From NCBI GenBank assembly GCA_963713695.1, contig CAVQMU010000007.1, positions 55,086 to 119,085 on the forward strand: a DNA stretch of 64,000 nt, written 5' to 3'. Origin of the DNA: Rhodoblastus sp963713695 (lineage in GTDB: Bacteria > Pseudomonadota > Alphaproteobacteria > Rhizobiales > Beijerinckiaceae). Made by a program: the position numbers and the translations under genes. How positions within the stretch are numbered: the stretch's first letter is position 1; each line of letters starts with the position of its first letter. Below the pieces are notes generated by a model, which searched no databases, had not been told where the DNA came from, and saw nothing but the letters and a program-made list of their open reading frames with translations. Of this stretch, positions 55,919-63,714 are shown piece by piece.

Positions 55919-56091
55919 ATAACTCGTAATTTTTGCAGGTTCGGGATTTCCTTGGGCTGTGAAATGAGCGAATCCCGGCGCCGGAAAAGGATTTCATGAT
56001 TTGTGGGGGCTCTGCCCCACACAAAGATTTTTGTGTGTATCAAAAACTAAAATAACATACGCAAATGCAGTTGAGTGGATTGAGATAGAAC

Positions 56092-57195
56092 TCAAACCAC
56101 GTCCCGGCCTTCCGCCCGGTTCAGGAGGTCGGCGAAGGCCAGGATGGCCGGGCGTCGTCCGCTCAACTCGCGCAGGGTCGTCAAAATACCAGCCTCTCGC
56201 AAGGTGCGGAGGATCGGCGCGGCTGATTCCTTGGGGATGCCGGAGCGGTGGATGAAATCGCTTGACTGGAAGATCGGCCGGTCGAAAAGGCCGTCCAGCA
56301 CCTGAATGGCGTATAGCGAGCGGGTCAGTTCGGCGATCCGGCGCTTCATGTCGTCGTAAAGCGCCATGATCTGCCGCACCTTCGCGGTGTTGCTGCGCGC
56401 TTGTTCCGTCACTGCGTCGAGAAAGAACTCTATCCACCCCGTCCAGTCGCCCTCCTGGCTGATGCCGCGCAACCTCTCGTAATAGAGTTCGCGGTGGCTT
56501 TCGAGATATTCCGAAAGGTAGAACATCGGACTGGCGAGCGCGCGCTTCTGGTAAAGGAACAAGGGGATGATCAGGCGCCCGATGCGCCCGTTGCCGTCCT
56601 TGAACGGATGGATCAGTTCGAATTGAGCATGCACGACGGCGGCCTGGACCAGCGTGTCGAAATCCTCGCCGCCCAGATAGGCCTCGAAAGCCTGGAGATG
56701 ATCGAGCAGTTGCAGCGGCGCCGGCGGCACGAAGGTCGCCTGCTCGATGGCGCAGCCGTGAGGCCCTATCCAGTTCTGATCAGTGCGAAAGGCGCCGGGC
56801 GTCTTGTTGGAGCCCCGCACGCTGTCCATCAGCACAGCGTGCATCTGGCGGATTAGGTTCAGCGAGATCGGTCGGTCGATCAACGCCTCGCGAGCCAGTG
56901 ACAGGGCCTTGCGGTAATTGACGACCTCCTGAATGTCGGCGGCCTTGTCGCCGCCGAACTCCATGCCGGCTTCATATTCCAGCACTTCATCGACGGTCGC
57001 TTGCGTCCCCTCGATCTTTGACGACAACACCGCTTCGTTGGTGGTCAGCGGCGACAGCAGAACGGCGGCGTTGACGATGCCTTGCAGCAGCCCGTCATAA
57101 CGCGCCAGAGCCGCATTGGCCGGCCCGACTTTTCGGATGATCCGGCTGAAGTCCAGATCGGTCAGCGGCAGGAGATTGGGGACATAAGGCGCCAT
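56092..57195 (-). CDS. Fic family protein (AMPylase-like), intact
   Basis: A 367-residue Fic protein. The catalytic motif is complete at residues 196-207 (HPFKDGNGRIGR), so it should transfer AMP or a related group to a target protein. The N-terminal inhibitory helix motif SSKIEG (residues 58-63) makes it a self-inhibited class II Fic. A winged-helix segment closes the protein (SSDFIHRSGIPKESAAPILR). Its ATG follows the stop of a truncated hsdM by one base. Fic genes are common passengers inside type I restriction operons. Here it survives while hsdM, hsdS and hsdR are lost. Confidence 0.92.
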   Translation of the reverse strand: MAPYVPNLLPLTDLDFSRIIRKVGPANAALARYDGLLQGIVNAAVLLSPLTTNEAVLSSKIEGTQATVDEVLEYEAGMEFGGDKAADIQEVVNYRKALSLAREALIDRPISLNLIRQMHAVLMDSVRGSNKTPGAFRTDQNWIGPHGCAIEQATFVPPAPLQLLDHLQAFEAYLGGEDFDTLVQAAVVHAQFELIHPFKDGNGRIGRLIIPLFLYQKRALASPMFYLSEYLESHRELYYERLRGISQEGDWTGWIEFFLDAVTEQARSNTAKVRQIMALYDDMKRRIAELTRSLYAIQVLDGLFDRPIFQSSDFIHRSGIPKESAAPILRTLREAGILTTLRELSGRRPAILAFADLLNRAEGRDVV

Positions 57196-57567
57196 TCAAC
57201 CCGCCTCCTCAACTTTCGCCGCGCGCTCGAAAATGTCGCGCACCGACGCCGAAAATCCTTGGACATAGGCGAACAGGTTTTCGCGGATATGGTCCTGGCC
57301 GCCGATCGGCCTGCCCATGTCGAGCGGCGAGGCGTTGAAAAAGCTCTGCCTCGCCTTGCGCAGGGCAAAAGGCTCGGGATTGACGCCCGCCTTCTGCTTC
57401 TCCGCATATTCGGCCAGCACCGCCGCTTTCGTCCCCTCCAGCACGCAATCGAGGCGCCGCAGGACGGTAAAGGGCAGGATGGCCCGGCCATATTCGGACT
57501 GTTTGTAATCGCCACGCAAAAGATCGGCGACGGTCCAGATGAAGGCGGAAAGGGATTGGTGGTTCAC
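57196..57567 (-). pseudogene. Type I methyltransferase (hsdM) N-terminal remnant
   Basis: A 123-residue frame beginning MNHQSLSAFIWTVADLLRGD, then RAILPFTVLRRLDCVLEG and HIRENLFAYVQGFSASVRDI, which is the N-terminal helical domain of HsdM. Full HsdM has roughly 500 or more residues including the SAM-binding and NPPF motifs; these are absent, and the frame ends AAKVEEAG directly before fic. The protein could still be made, but cannot methylate DNA. Confidence 0.85.
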
Positions 57568-57660
57568 GTTTTGACGACCTGTCAGGCGAGAAATATCAGA
57601 ATCGCGGTGAAATCTAGCACGTGTGGGGCAATTTTCGACTGCTGCGAACGTTCGCGATTG

Positions 57661-57918
57661 TCACGTCCGGGGCCGCTTCCATCGGACGCCGATCGCCAGA
57701 GGGCCGTCAAAGAGAAATTCTATGCCTCGTTCCTGTAACGCGCGCTGAATGTCGCGCAGCGTTCTATCGAATGGCACCGAAGCTCCACGTTCGAATTGAG
57801 CAATCGTTCGCCGATTGACCAAGGATAGGTCGGCGAGCTGCTGCTGCGAGATATCCAGCCAACCTCGCGCGGCGCGAACCTGCTCGGATGTGATCAAGGG
57901 TGCAAATTCTGGTGTCAT
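57661..57918 (-). CDS. XRE-family helix-turn-helix regulator
   Basis: An 85-residue regulator with a Cro/CI-type HTH: QVRAARGWLDISQQQLADLS, then LVNRRTIAQFERGASVPF, followed by a short C-terminal strand (LQERGIEFLFDGPLAIGVRW) typical of small antitoxin-like or phage-like repressors. Divergent from the unknown 292-residue gene, so it may control that operon from the 109-base gap between them. No toxin gene is obvious next to it. Confidence 0.85.
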   Translation of the reverse strand: MTPEFAPLITSEQVRAARGWLDISQQQLADLSLVNRRTIAQFERGASVPFDRTLRDIQRALQERGIEFLFDGPLAIGVRWKRPRT

Positions 57919-58027
57919 GATCGCTTAACCATACGCGATTCATTTCCGTGACTCAATTACCATTTTGTGATTTCTATAGCGACATCGGACGCGACAAAGA
58001 GCGTCCCAATGTTGAGGAGTTAGTTTC

Positions 58028-58906
58028 ATGCGTACCGCCATCCGTTCCCGCTCGGGACACATTGCTTCCGCCAATTCCGACCCCGATGACGCCTTGATCG
58101 AAGACGCGCGCAACGCCGCCAGGGCGGCCGCTCGCGCCGACTTCAAACGCGACCCCTTGTTCGCCCCGGAGTTCTCTCACCTGAGTTCACTTCTCACGTC
58201 CGCCACGACGCGCCATGGCCCGTTGATTGAACGCGGGGCCGCCAACGCGCTGGAGGGCGCGTCGATGATCGTCCAGCGCAACGTCAGATTTCCGGTGACC
58301 CGCGCCGCGCTCGCGATCGTGAACGGTCCCGATTATGAGAGGTTGGCGAACACGCAGATCTCTCACGACGAAAACGACATTGCGGGTTTCACCGATCTCG
58401 ACGTGGTCGCTATCGACGAAGACAACGGCTGGGGCGGCGCCTTTCAGTTCAGACGCGGCGGGGGGCCGACGCCGCCGAAAAAGCGCCGCGCCGACGAACG
58501 GGAGTTGCGCGCGCTCAATCTGACCCTGGCTTCGCTCTTGCGGCAAATGGGGTACGGCGAGATCGAGACCGGCTCCGCGGCGCTGATTGACTATTACGGT
58601 CAATCGGGCTTTGCAGACGATATCACGATCACGAAGGATGACATCGACGCATTTTTCGACGTCCCGATTGTCGCGTCGATCGACAGGATGACCCAAGCGA
58701 TGAGCGAAGCGCTCAATGCCGAGTTGCGCAATCTTCTGCGCCCGATCTTGCGGACGATGGGCGAAGAAACTTCCAAATCCGACGCGTCGAACACCGAGGC
58801 TGCCGCCCCCGTCACCCTGTTGCGCCCGCGACGTTCCAATCTCGCTGGAAACGTCAGTGACGCCGACCGCGCAGCGAACTTTCGGGCTGCCAAGAGCCGC
58901 CGCTAG
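58028..58906 (+). CDS. Unknown element-borne protein, 292 residues
   Basis: Start ATG 58028 with GAGGAG eight bases upstream. The N-terminus is basic and Ala/Arg-rich. The middle contains VRFPVTRAALAIVNGPDYER, IAGFTDLDVVAIDEDNGWGG and FQFRRGGGPTPPKKRRADER, and the C-terminus is acidic to mixed, ending LAGNVSDADRAANFRAAKSR. No signal peptide, membrane helix or known catalytic motif is seen. It is the first gene of the same-strand run leading to the protease, nucleotidase and relaxase. Confidence 0.7.
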   Translation: MRTAIRSRSGHIASANSDPDDALIEDARNAARAAARADFKRDPLFAPEFSHLSSLLTSATTRHGPLIERGAANALEGASMIVQRNVRFPVTRAALAIVNGPDYERLANTQISHDENDIAGFTDLDVVAIDEDNGWGGAFQFRRGGGPTPPKKRRADERELRALNLTLASLLRQMGYGEIETGSAALIDYYGQSGFADDITITKDDIDAFFDVPIVASIDRMTQAMSEALNAELRNLLRPILRTMGEETSKSDASNTEAAAPVTLLRPRRSNLAGNVSDADRAANFRAAKSRR

Positions 58907-59003
58907 TCGCCGGTTCGTTCTGATCGGCGCCTAGCGCCGTAACTACCCCCAAGTCTTCCAGAATTTCAACGCGCTCAACGAGCGCGAACAGGAGAGGTTT
59001 GTC

Positions 59004-59966
59004 ATGAATACCTGCAAGCAAGTCCAACTGTCGCCCACGTCGTCGCCTCTGAGCTGGTGGCGCAGCCTTCCTGCGGACGAGTTCGGAGTTCTCGATCTCA
59101 TCAGGCTGCACGCCGCAATCCGGGGCGCCGAAATTGTCGGAGAGCCGGAATGGAAAACGGCGGTGAACGGCGACGCCGCGACGGCGATCGGCGTTGCGAT
59201 CCGTCTGGCGGTCAAGGGCCACGCCAGCAAACCCGTCGTTGATCTCGCGATGACCGGCGTGCTCGCAGCCGCCATTGCGGACGATTTCGCCGCGCAGCAT
59301 TTTTTGGCCCACATGCTGAAAAAGCGCGGCGCGACCGAGCTTGCCGCTTCCTGGATCGCCGCGAGCCATATCGCCGTCGAAAGCCTTCCCGCCCTTTCTG
59401 CGGATGCGGCCGCCGCGCCGTCGCCGGCTCGCCTCCTGCGGGGGTGGTCCGCATCGACGTTGAACCCGCGGCAATCTCCAATTGAGACCGAAGACGCGCG
59501 CCCTCATCGCGCGCGCCTCGTCGCCCACCGAACTACCATGAAGGAGTTTCAGATGTTCGAGGAATATAACAAACCGCTCGCGCCGATCACCATCGACCCA
59601 GCATTTCTTCCGCATTTGGTCGAGACCGTCGTGCGCGTTGTCAACGCGGCCTATCCCTCAGGACTGAGCCAGCAGCTTCGTGTCCTGGCCGACGATTTCG
59701 ACACCGTCGCCGCCAATGGCGGTCCCGATGAAGCGGTGCTCGCTCGGGCGCCTTGTCTTGATCTTTGGTGTTTCTTTGGCGGACCGGATGGCCTGCGCCT
59801 CGCTGGTGTCGTGGAAGGCCATCCGCACGTCGGACCGGGCCCGATCGTCACTTCGCCCGTTTGGCTGGTCGATCCTGCGCAAAATTGGGCACGAACCCAG
59901 TCCCGATTTTTTCGACTCCGCAGGCCTGCATCCAGGGCCGAGCAAAGCGAGGAAAGCCTCCACTGA
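59004..59966 (+). CDS. Unknown element-borne protein(s), possibly two fused or re-initiated units
   Basis: The ATG at 59004 follows AGGAGAGG. The first 170 residues (SPLSWWRSLPADEFGVLDLI, then AIGVAIRLAVKGHASKPV and FLAHMLKKRGATELAASWIA) form a helical region. An internal ATG at 59553, with AAGGAG upstream, starts MFEEYNKPLAPITIDPAFLP, which looks like the beginning of a separate protein in the same frame, so a lost stop or frameshift between the two is possible. The last 20 residues may also be out of frame. I recognise no domain. Confidence 0.55.
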   Translation: MNTCKQVQLSPTSSPLSWWRSLPADEFGVLDLIRLHAAIRGAEIVGEPEWKTAVNGDAATAIGVAIRLAVKGHASKPVVDLAMTGVLAAAIADDFAAQHFLAHMLKKRGATELAASWIAASHIAVESLPALSADAAAAPSPARLLRGWSASTLNPRQSPIETEDARPHRARLVAHRTTMKEFQMFEEYNKPLAPITIDPAFLPHLVETVVRVVNAAYPSGLSQQLRVLADDFDTVAANGGPDEAVLARAPCLDLWCFFGGPDGLRLAGVVEGHPHVGPGPIVTSPVWLVDPAQNWARTQSRFFRLRRPASRAEQSEESLH

Positions 59967-60046
59967 AATTGGTTGCGGCGCCCTCAACGCTTCTTCGGCA
60001 GGCCACCCGTTCCATTGGCCATTCTCCAACCCATGGGAATTATCAA

Positions 60047-62312
60047 ATGTCTCTGATGCAAAAATCCAAGAGCCGTTCCGTCGCGGCAACACCGGAAATG
60101 GCGATTTCTGACATCTCGATCGGAGGGGACGGCCAATCCCACGTGCAACCCGATGGGCTTGCTCGCCGCTTCATCGATATGCTGCTGGCGGACGCCGGCG
60201 CCGGCCCGCAAAAGAAATCGACGAAGTCCGACGACGTCGACCCTATCGACGAATTGCTCGGCGATTTCGATGACGAGGGAGGCGAGACGGAGGCCGTATA
60301 TCTGTCGGTCGATCTCGCCGTCGCCGCCGTTCGTCTTGGCCGGGCGATCGAAGCGGAGCCGGGGTTGCTGCGGGCGCTGCGCAAGGACAACCCAGTTGTG
60401 GTGATCGAGACCGGCGATGCCGGGGCGAACAGCGAGGTCGAAAAGGTTCTTGAGGTTTGCGTACTCGGTCGTTCGACCGAAACGCTCTCTCCGCACCACT
60501 TCGATGCGGCCGCCAAAAAGTGGGCGGGCCGCAAGGTCGCAATTTTCGAACGCGATGGCGCGTTCTCGCCCAAGGACGCGCGTGATTGGGACAAGCGTAT
60601 TGGTCATGCGCTTCAGGCGCGTTTTCCGATCGTCGGGATTGCCGCCGATCCGGCGACACAATTGCCAAAAGATCTCGTCCGCGCCGCCGATCACCGCATC
60701 TCGCTCGACCCTCTCGGCAAGAGTGGAATTGCGCTGGTGATCTCTGCGGTTACGGGCGAGCCGCCTTCGAACCCGCTGGATGAAAACCTTGCGCGTAATG
60801 TGGATTTGTCAGATCTGCGCATTGCGATCAGCTCGGATCGCGGTGCGGATGGCTCGGCGAGCCGCCTCGCCGAAGTTGTCGAACGTCGTCTTTCCGTCAC
60901 CGACTCCGCTCCCTGCCTCGAAGAGCTGTTCGGTTACGGGGACGCAAAAGACATTGGCCTTGCGATCGTCGCTGATCTCGCCGCTTATCACGTCGGAAAA
61001 ATCCCCTGGAGTTCAGTCGATCGCGGGCTTCTCCTCGAAGGTCCGCCCGGGACCGGCAAAACTACTTTCGCGCGCGCATTGGCGAAGAGTGCGCGTCTGC
61101 CGTTGGTGATTGGATCGCTGGCGCAATGGCAAGCATCCAAAGACGGCCATTTGGGGCATTGCCTTTCCGCGATGCGCGAAACTTTTGCGGAAGCCAAGAA
61201 ACGGGCGCCGTGCATCTTGTTCATTGATGAACTGGACAGTTTCGGGGACAGGACGAATTTTGCTCATCATAATCGGGATTACTCGACGCAAGTCGTGAAC
61301 GGCCTACTCGAATCCCTGGACGGCGCGGGCGGCCGCCAAGGCGTCGTGGCAATCGGCGCGACCAATAATGCGAGCGAAATCGATTCCGCGATCACTCGCG
61401 CCGGCCGGCTGGATCGGACGGTGCGAATTCCGCTCCCCGATATGACGGCCCTAAGCCAAATCCTGCGCTTCCACCTAAAAACCGATCTCGGCGGCGTCGA
61501 TCTCGCTGCCGCCGCCATTGCAGCGCGTGGCGGCTCGGGCGCGGATTGCAAATCCTGGGTGCGCCGCGCGCGTGGCGTGGCGCGGCGCACGAACCGCGAA
61601 ATGACGATCGAAGACCTCGTCGCCGCTATCCGCGACGGACGCAGTTCGTTGCCGGATGATGTGCGTAAACTGATCTCAGTCCACGAGGCTGGGCATGCGC
61701 TCGTCGCAATCGCTCTTGGTGTGGGAACCCCCAGTAGCTTGACCATCCATGACGTCGGCGGCACCACGCAAATTGCGCATGAGGTGCGGGCGATGACCGC
61801 CGCGGGCGTGATCGCAGAAATCGCCCATGCGCTTGCCGGCCGCGAGGCGGAGATCCTTGTCTTCGGCGAGTCGACAGCCGGCTCCGGCGGTGGCGAAAAT
61901 TCCGATCTCGCTCTCGCGACGAAACTCGCCGTGTCTTTCGATGGGTCATGGGGGCTCGGCGAATTAGGCCCCCTGTGGCTCGGGGACCCAGAAACGCTGG
62001 CCGAACCGATCAAACTCACGGCTTTCAGCAAGCGCACCGGCGCCATCCTTCGCCATGCCCAAAGCGAGGCGCGCCGCGCCTTGGTTCAAAACCGGGAGCG
62101 GCTTGGACCGGCTCGCCACGGCGTTGTTGAAGACTTCCTATCTTGACGCGTCGCAGGTGCGGGAGGCGCTCGGCGACGTCGAGAAAATCGAAGTCATCGT
62201 GCCAAAACGCGCAAAGGAACAAGGGAGCCAAAGGAATGCCGGGTTGGGGGTCGAGGAAGACGCCGAGGGTTGGTCTGAGCCCTGCACGATGGAGACAAAC
62301 CATGACCAGTAA
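60047..62312 (+). CDS. Soluble FtsH-like AAA+ protease (M41), 3' frameshift
   Basis: An ATP-dependent zinc protease. Residues 1-90 are acidic and low-complexity. Residues about 90-310 form an unrecognised domain. The AAA+ domain has Walker A GPPGTGKT (332-339), Walker B CILFIDELD (389-397) and GATNNASEIDSAITRAGRLD with the arginine finger. The M41 domain has HEAGH (546-550) and the third ligand aspartate in NSDLALAT (620). No transmembrane helices precede the AAA domain, unlike housekeeping FtsH. An extra G near 62104 ends the raw frame at 62146; removing it restores LDRLATALLKTSYLDASQVR and a stop at 62312, overlapping the nucleotidase start. ATG 60047 is the chosen start. Confidence 0.88.
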
Positions 62313-63234
62313 ATCTACTCTTCCGCCCGAACCGCTTCTGCCCCTGATTGTTGCGGTATCGACGCGTGCGCTTTTCGATCTTGAAGAAGAGCATGACGTC
62401 TTTGTCGGCAGGGGCGAGGAGGCTTACTGCCAGCTCCAGCGCCAACGTGAAAATCTCCCGCTGGAACCCGGCTGCGCTTTCGACCTAACTCTGTCGGCTT
62501 TTCGCCCTCAATCCGACGGAAGGCAAAAAACTTGTCGACGTGGTCCTGATCGTCAAAAACGCGCCGGATCTGGCGTTGAGGGCGTTTCATTCCTGCGAGC
62601 ACTACAGACTCCCGGTCAAGAACGGAAGTTTCACCAGCGGTCGCTCCGTTGCGCCTTATGTCGCGGCCTGGGGCGCGGATCTGTTCCTGTCAAATGACAA
62701 CCGCGACGTCCGTGCCGTACTATCCGCCGGGACTGCGGCGGCGCTGCTTGGACCCGCGCCGGCAGGAGCGATGCAGATGGTTGGCGACGAAGTGCATTTC
62801 GCGCTGGACGGCGACGCCGTTCTTTTCAATTCTGAGTCCGACCGCATTTTGGAAGAACATGAACTCGGACATTTCGAGCTGCATGCGCGGACCGAATCCA
62901 GAAATTCCGATGGCTCCCGGGCCCTTCGGGGGCGCCTTATTGCGAAAACTGGCCTGGCTCAGGAAGACCTGTTTGAGAGTAGACGGCGCCAGCCACGTGC
63001 CGCGTCTCCTTGGTCACCGCTCGCAGCGCTCCCGCGCATGAACGTGCGATCCGCACCCTGCGCGCATGGCAGACGCCAGTCGACGAAGTGCATTTCGTGG
63101 GCGACGGCCAAAAGGCAGCTTTTTTTATCGCGGCTAACGCGCACATTTTTTTTGACGACCGCGAAAGGCATGTTTCCGGCGCCAGCGTCGTTGTGCCAGC
63201 CGGTCTCGTTCCTAGCCAAAGCGCACCCGTGTAA
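62302..63234 (+). CDS. Cytosolic 5'-nucleotidase (NT5C1-like), frameshifted
   Basis: ATG 62302 lies inside the last codons of the protease gene (11-base overlap). The product resembles the NT5C1 5'-nucleotidase family: LIVAVSTRALFDLEEEHDVF, then after a shift near 62510 KLVDVVLIVKNAPDLALRAF, WGADLFLSNDNRDVRAVL, HFALDGDAVLFNSESDRIL, and after shifts near 62920 and 62990 VTARSAPAHERAIRTLRAW and ANAHIFFDDRERHVSG, ending at 63234. Such enzymes dephosphorylate AMP/IMP or dNMPs. About 310 residues when corrected. Motif order is intact, so the breaks are probably errors. Confidence 0.75.
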
Positions 63235-63714
63235 TTGGTTGCCGGCCGCCCGCAACATAACGGCTTTCGGGTAGGAGAGAAACATCCGGGGCAATCGCGA
63301 TAACTGCCCTCGATGATCATGACCGCGATGGCGATGGCCTATCTGTTGGCTTTTGCCGCACGGTTTTTGTCAAGGTTCGCTCGGCCTAAGTCCGGCTTTG
63401 CAACGGATTAGTCGCAGTCAGCGAAGTCGACCAATCCGTTGCGGGATCCGACTTGAGCCGAACTTTCTAAAGAAGTAACGGGCCGACTTTTACGGGGACG
63501 ACCGCAATGTTCTTATGTTCGGGCGGCAGCTCAGTTGAGCGGCCACACGCCTGGGCATCTCGCGAACTTCGAGAGGCATAGGGTCTGTTCGGTTGCGAGA
63601 GGGTTTTGGCCCGCTGGCAATAACGCGCTTGTTCCATGCATATTTCCCCCTGAGACTAATCTCACGCGTCGGGTAGGTCCGTTATACGTCGACCCCCGGG
63701 CGACAGGAGATGGA
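63235..63714. other. Non-coding spacer before the relaxase, candidate oriT region
   Basis: 480 bases without a convincing gene. It contains the imperfect inverted repeat at 63388-63454 and sits directly upstream of a MobA/MobL relaxase gene, where origins of transfer usually lie. A 30-codon frame from 63313 is too short to claim. Confidence 0.4.
63388..63454. repeat. Imperfect 26-bp inverted repeat
   Basis: Left arm 63388-63413 and right arm 63429-63454 pair around GCAACGGATT with several mismatches and a 15-base loop. Inverted repeats of this size upstream of a relaxase are typical of oriT. Confidence 0.6.

Noticed and set aside
63313..63412. A 30-codon frame with a short hydrophobic segment in the spacer before the relaxase
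   Set aside because: Too short, no good ribosome site, and it overlaps the inverted repeat.
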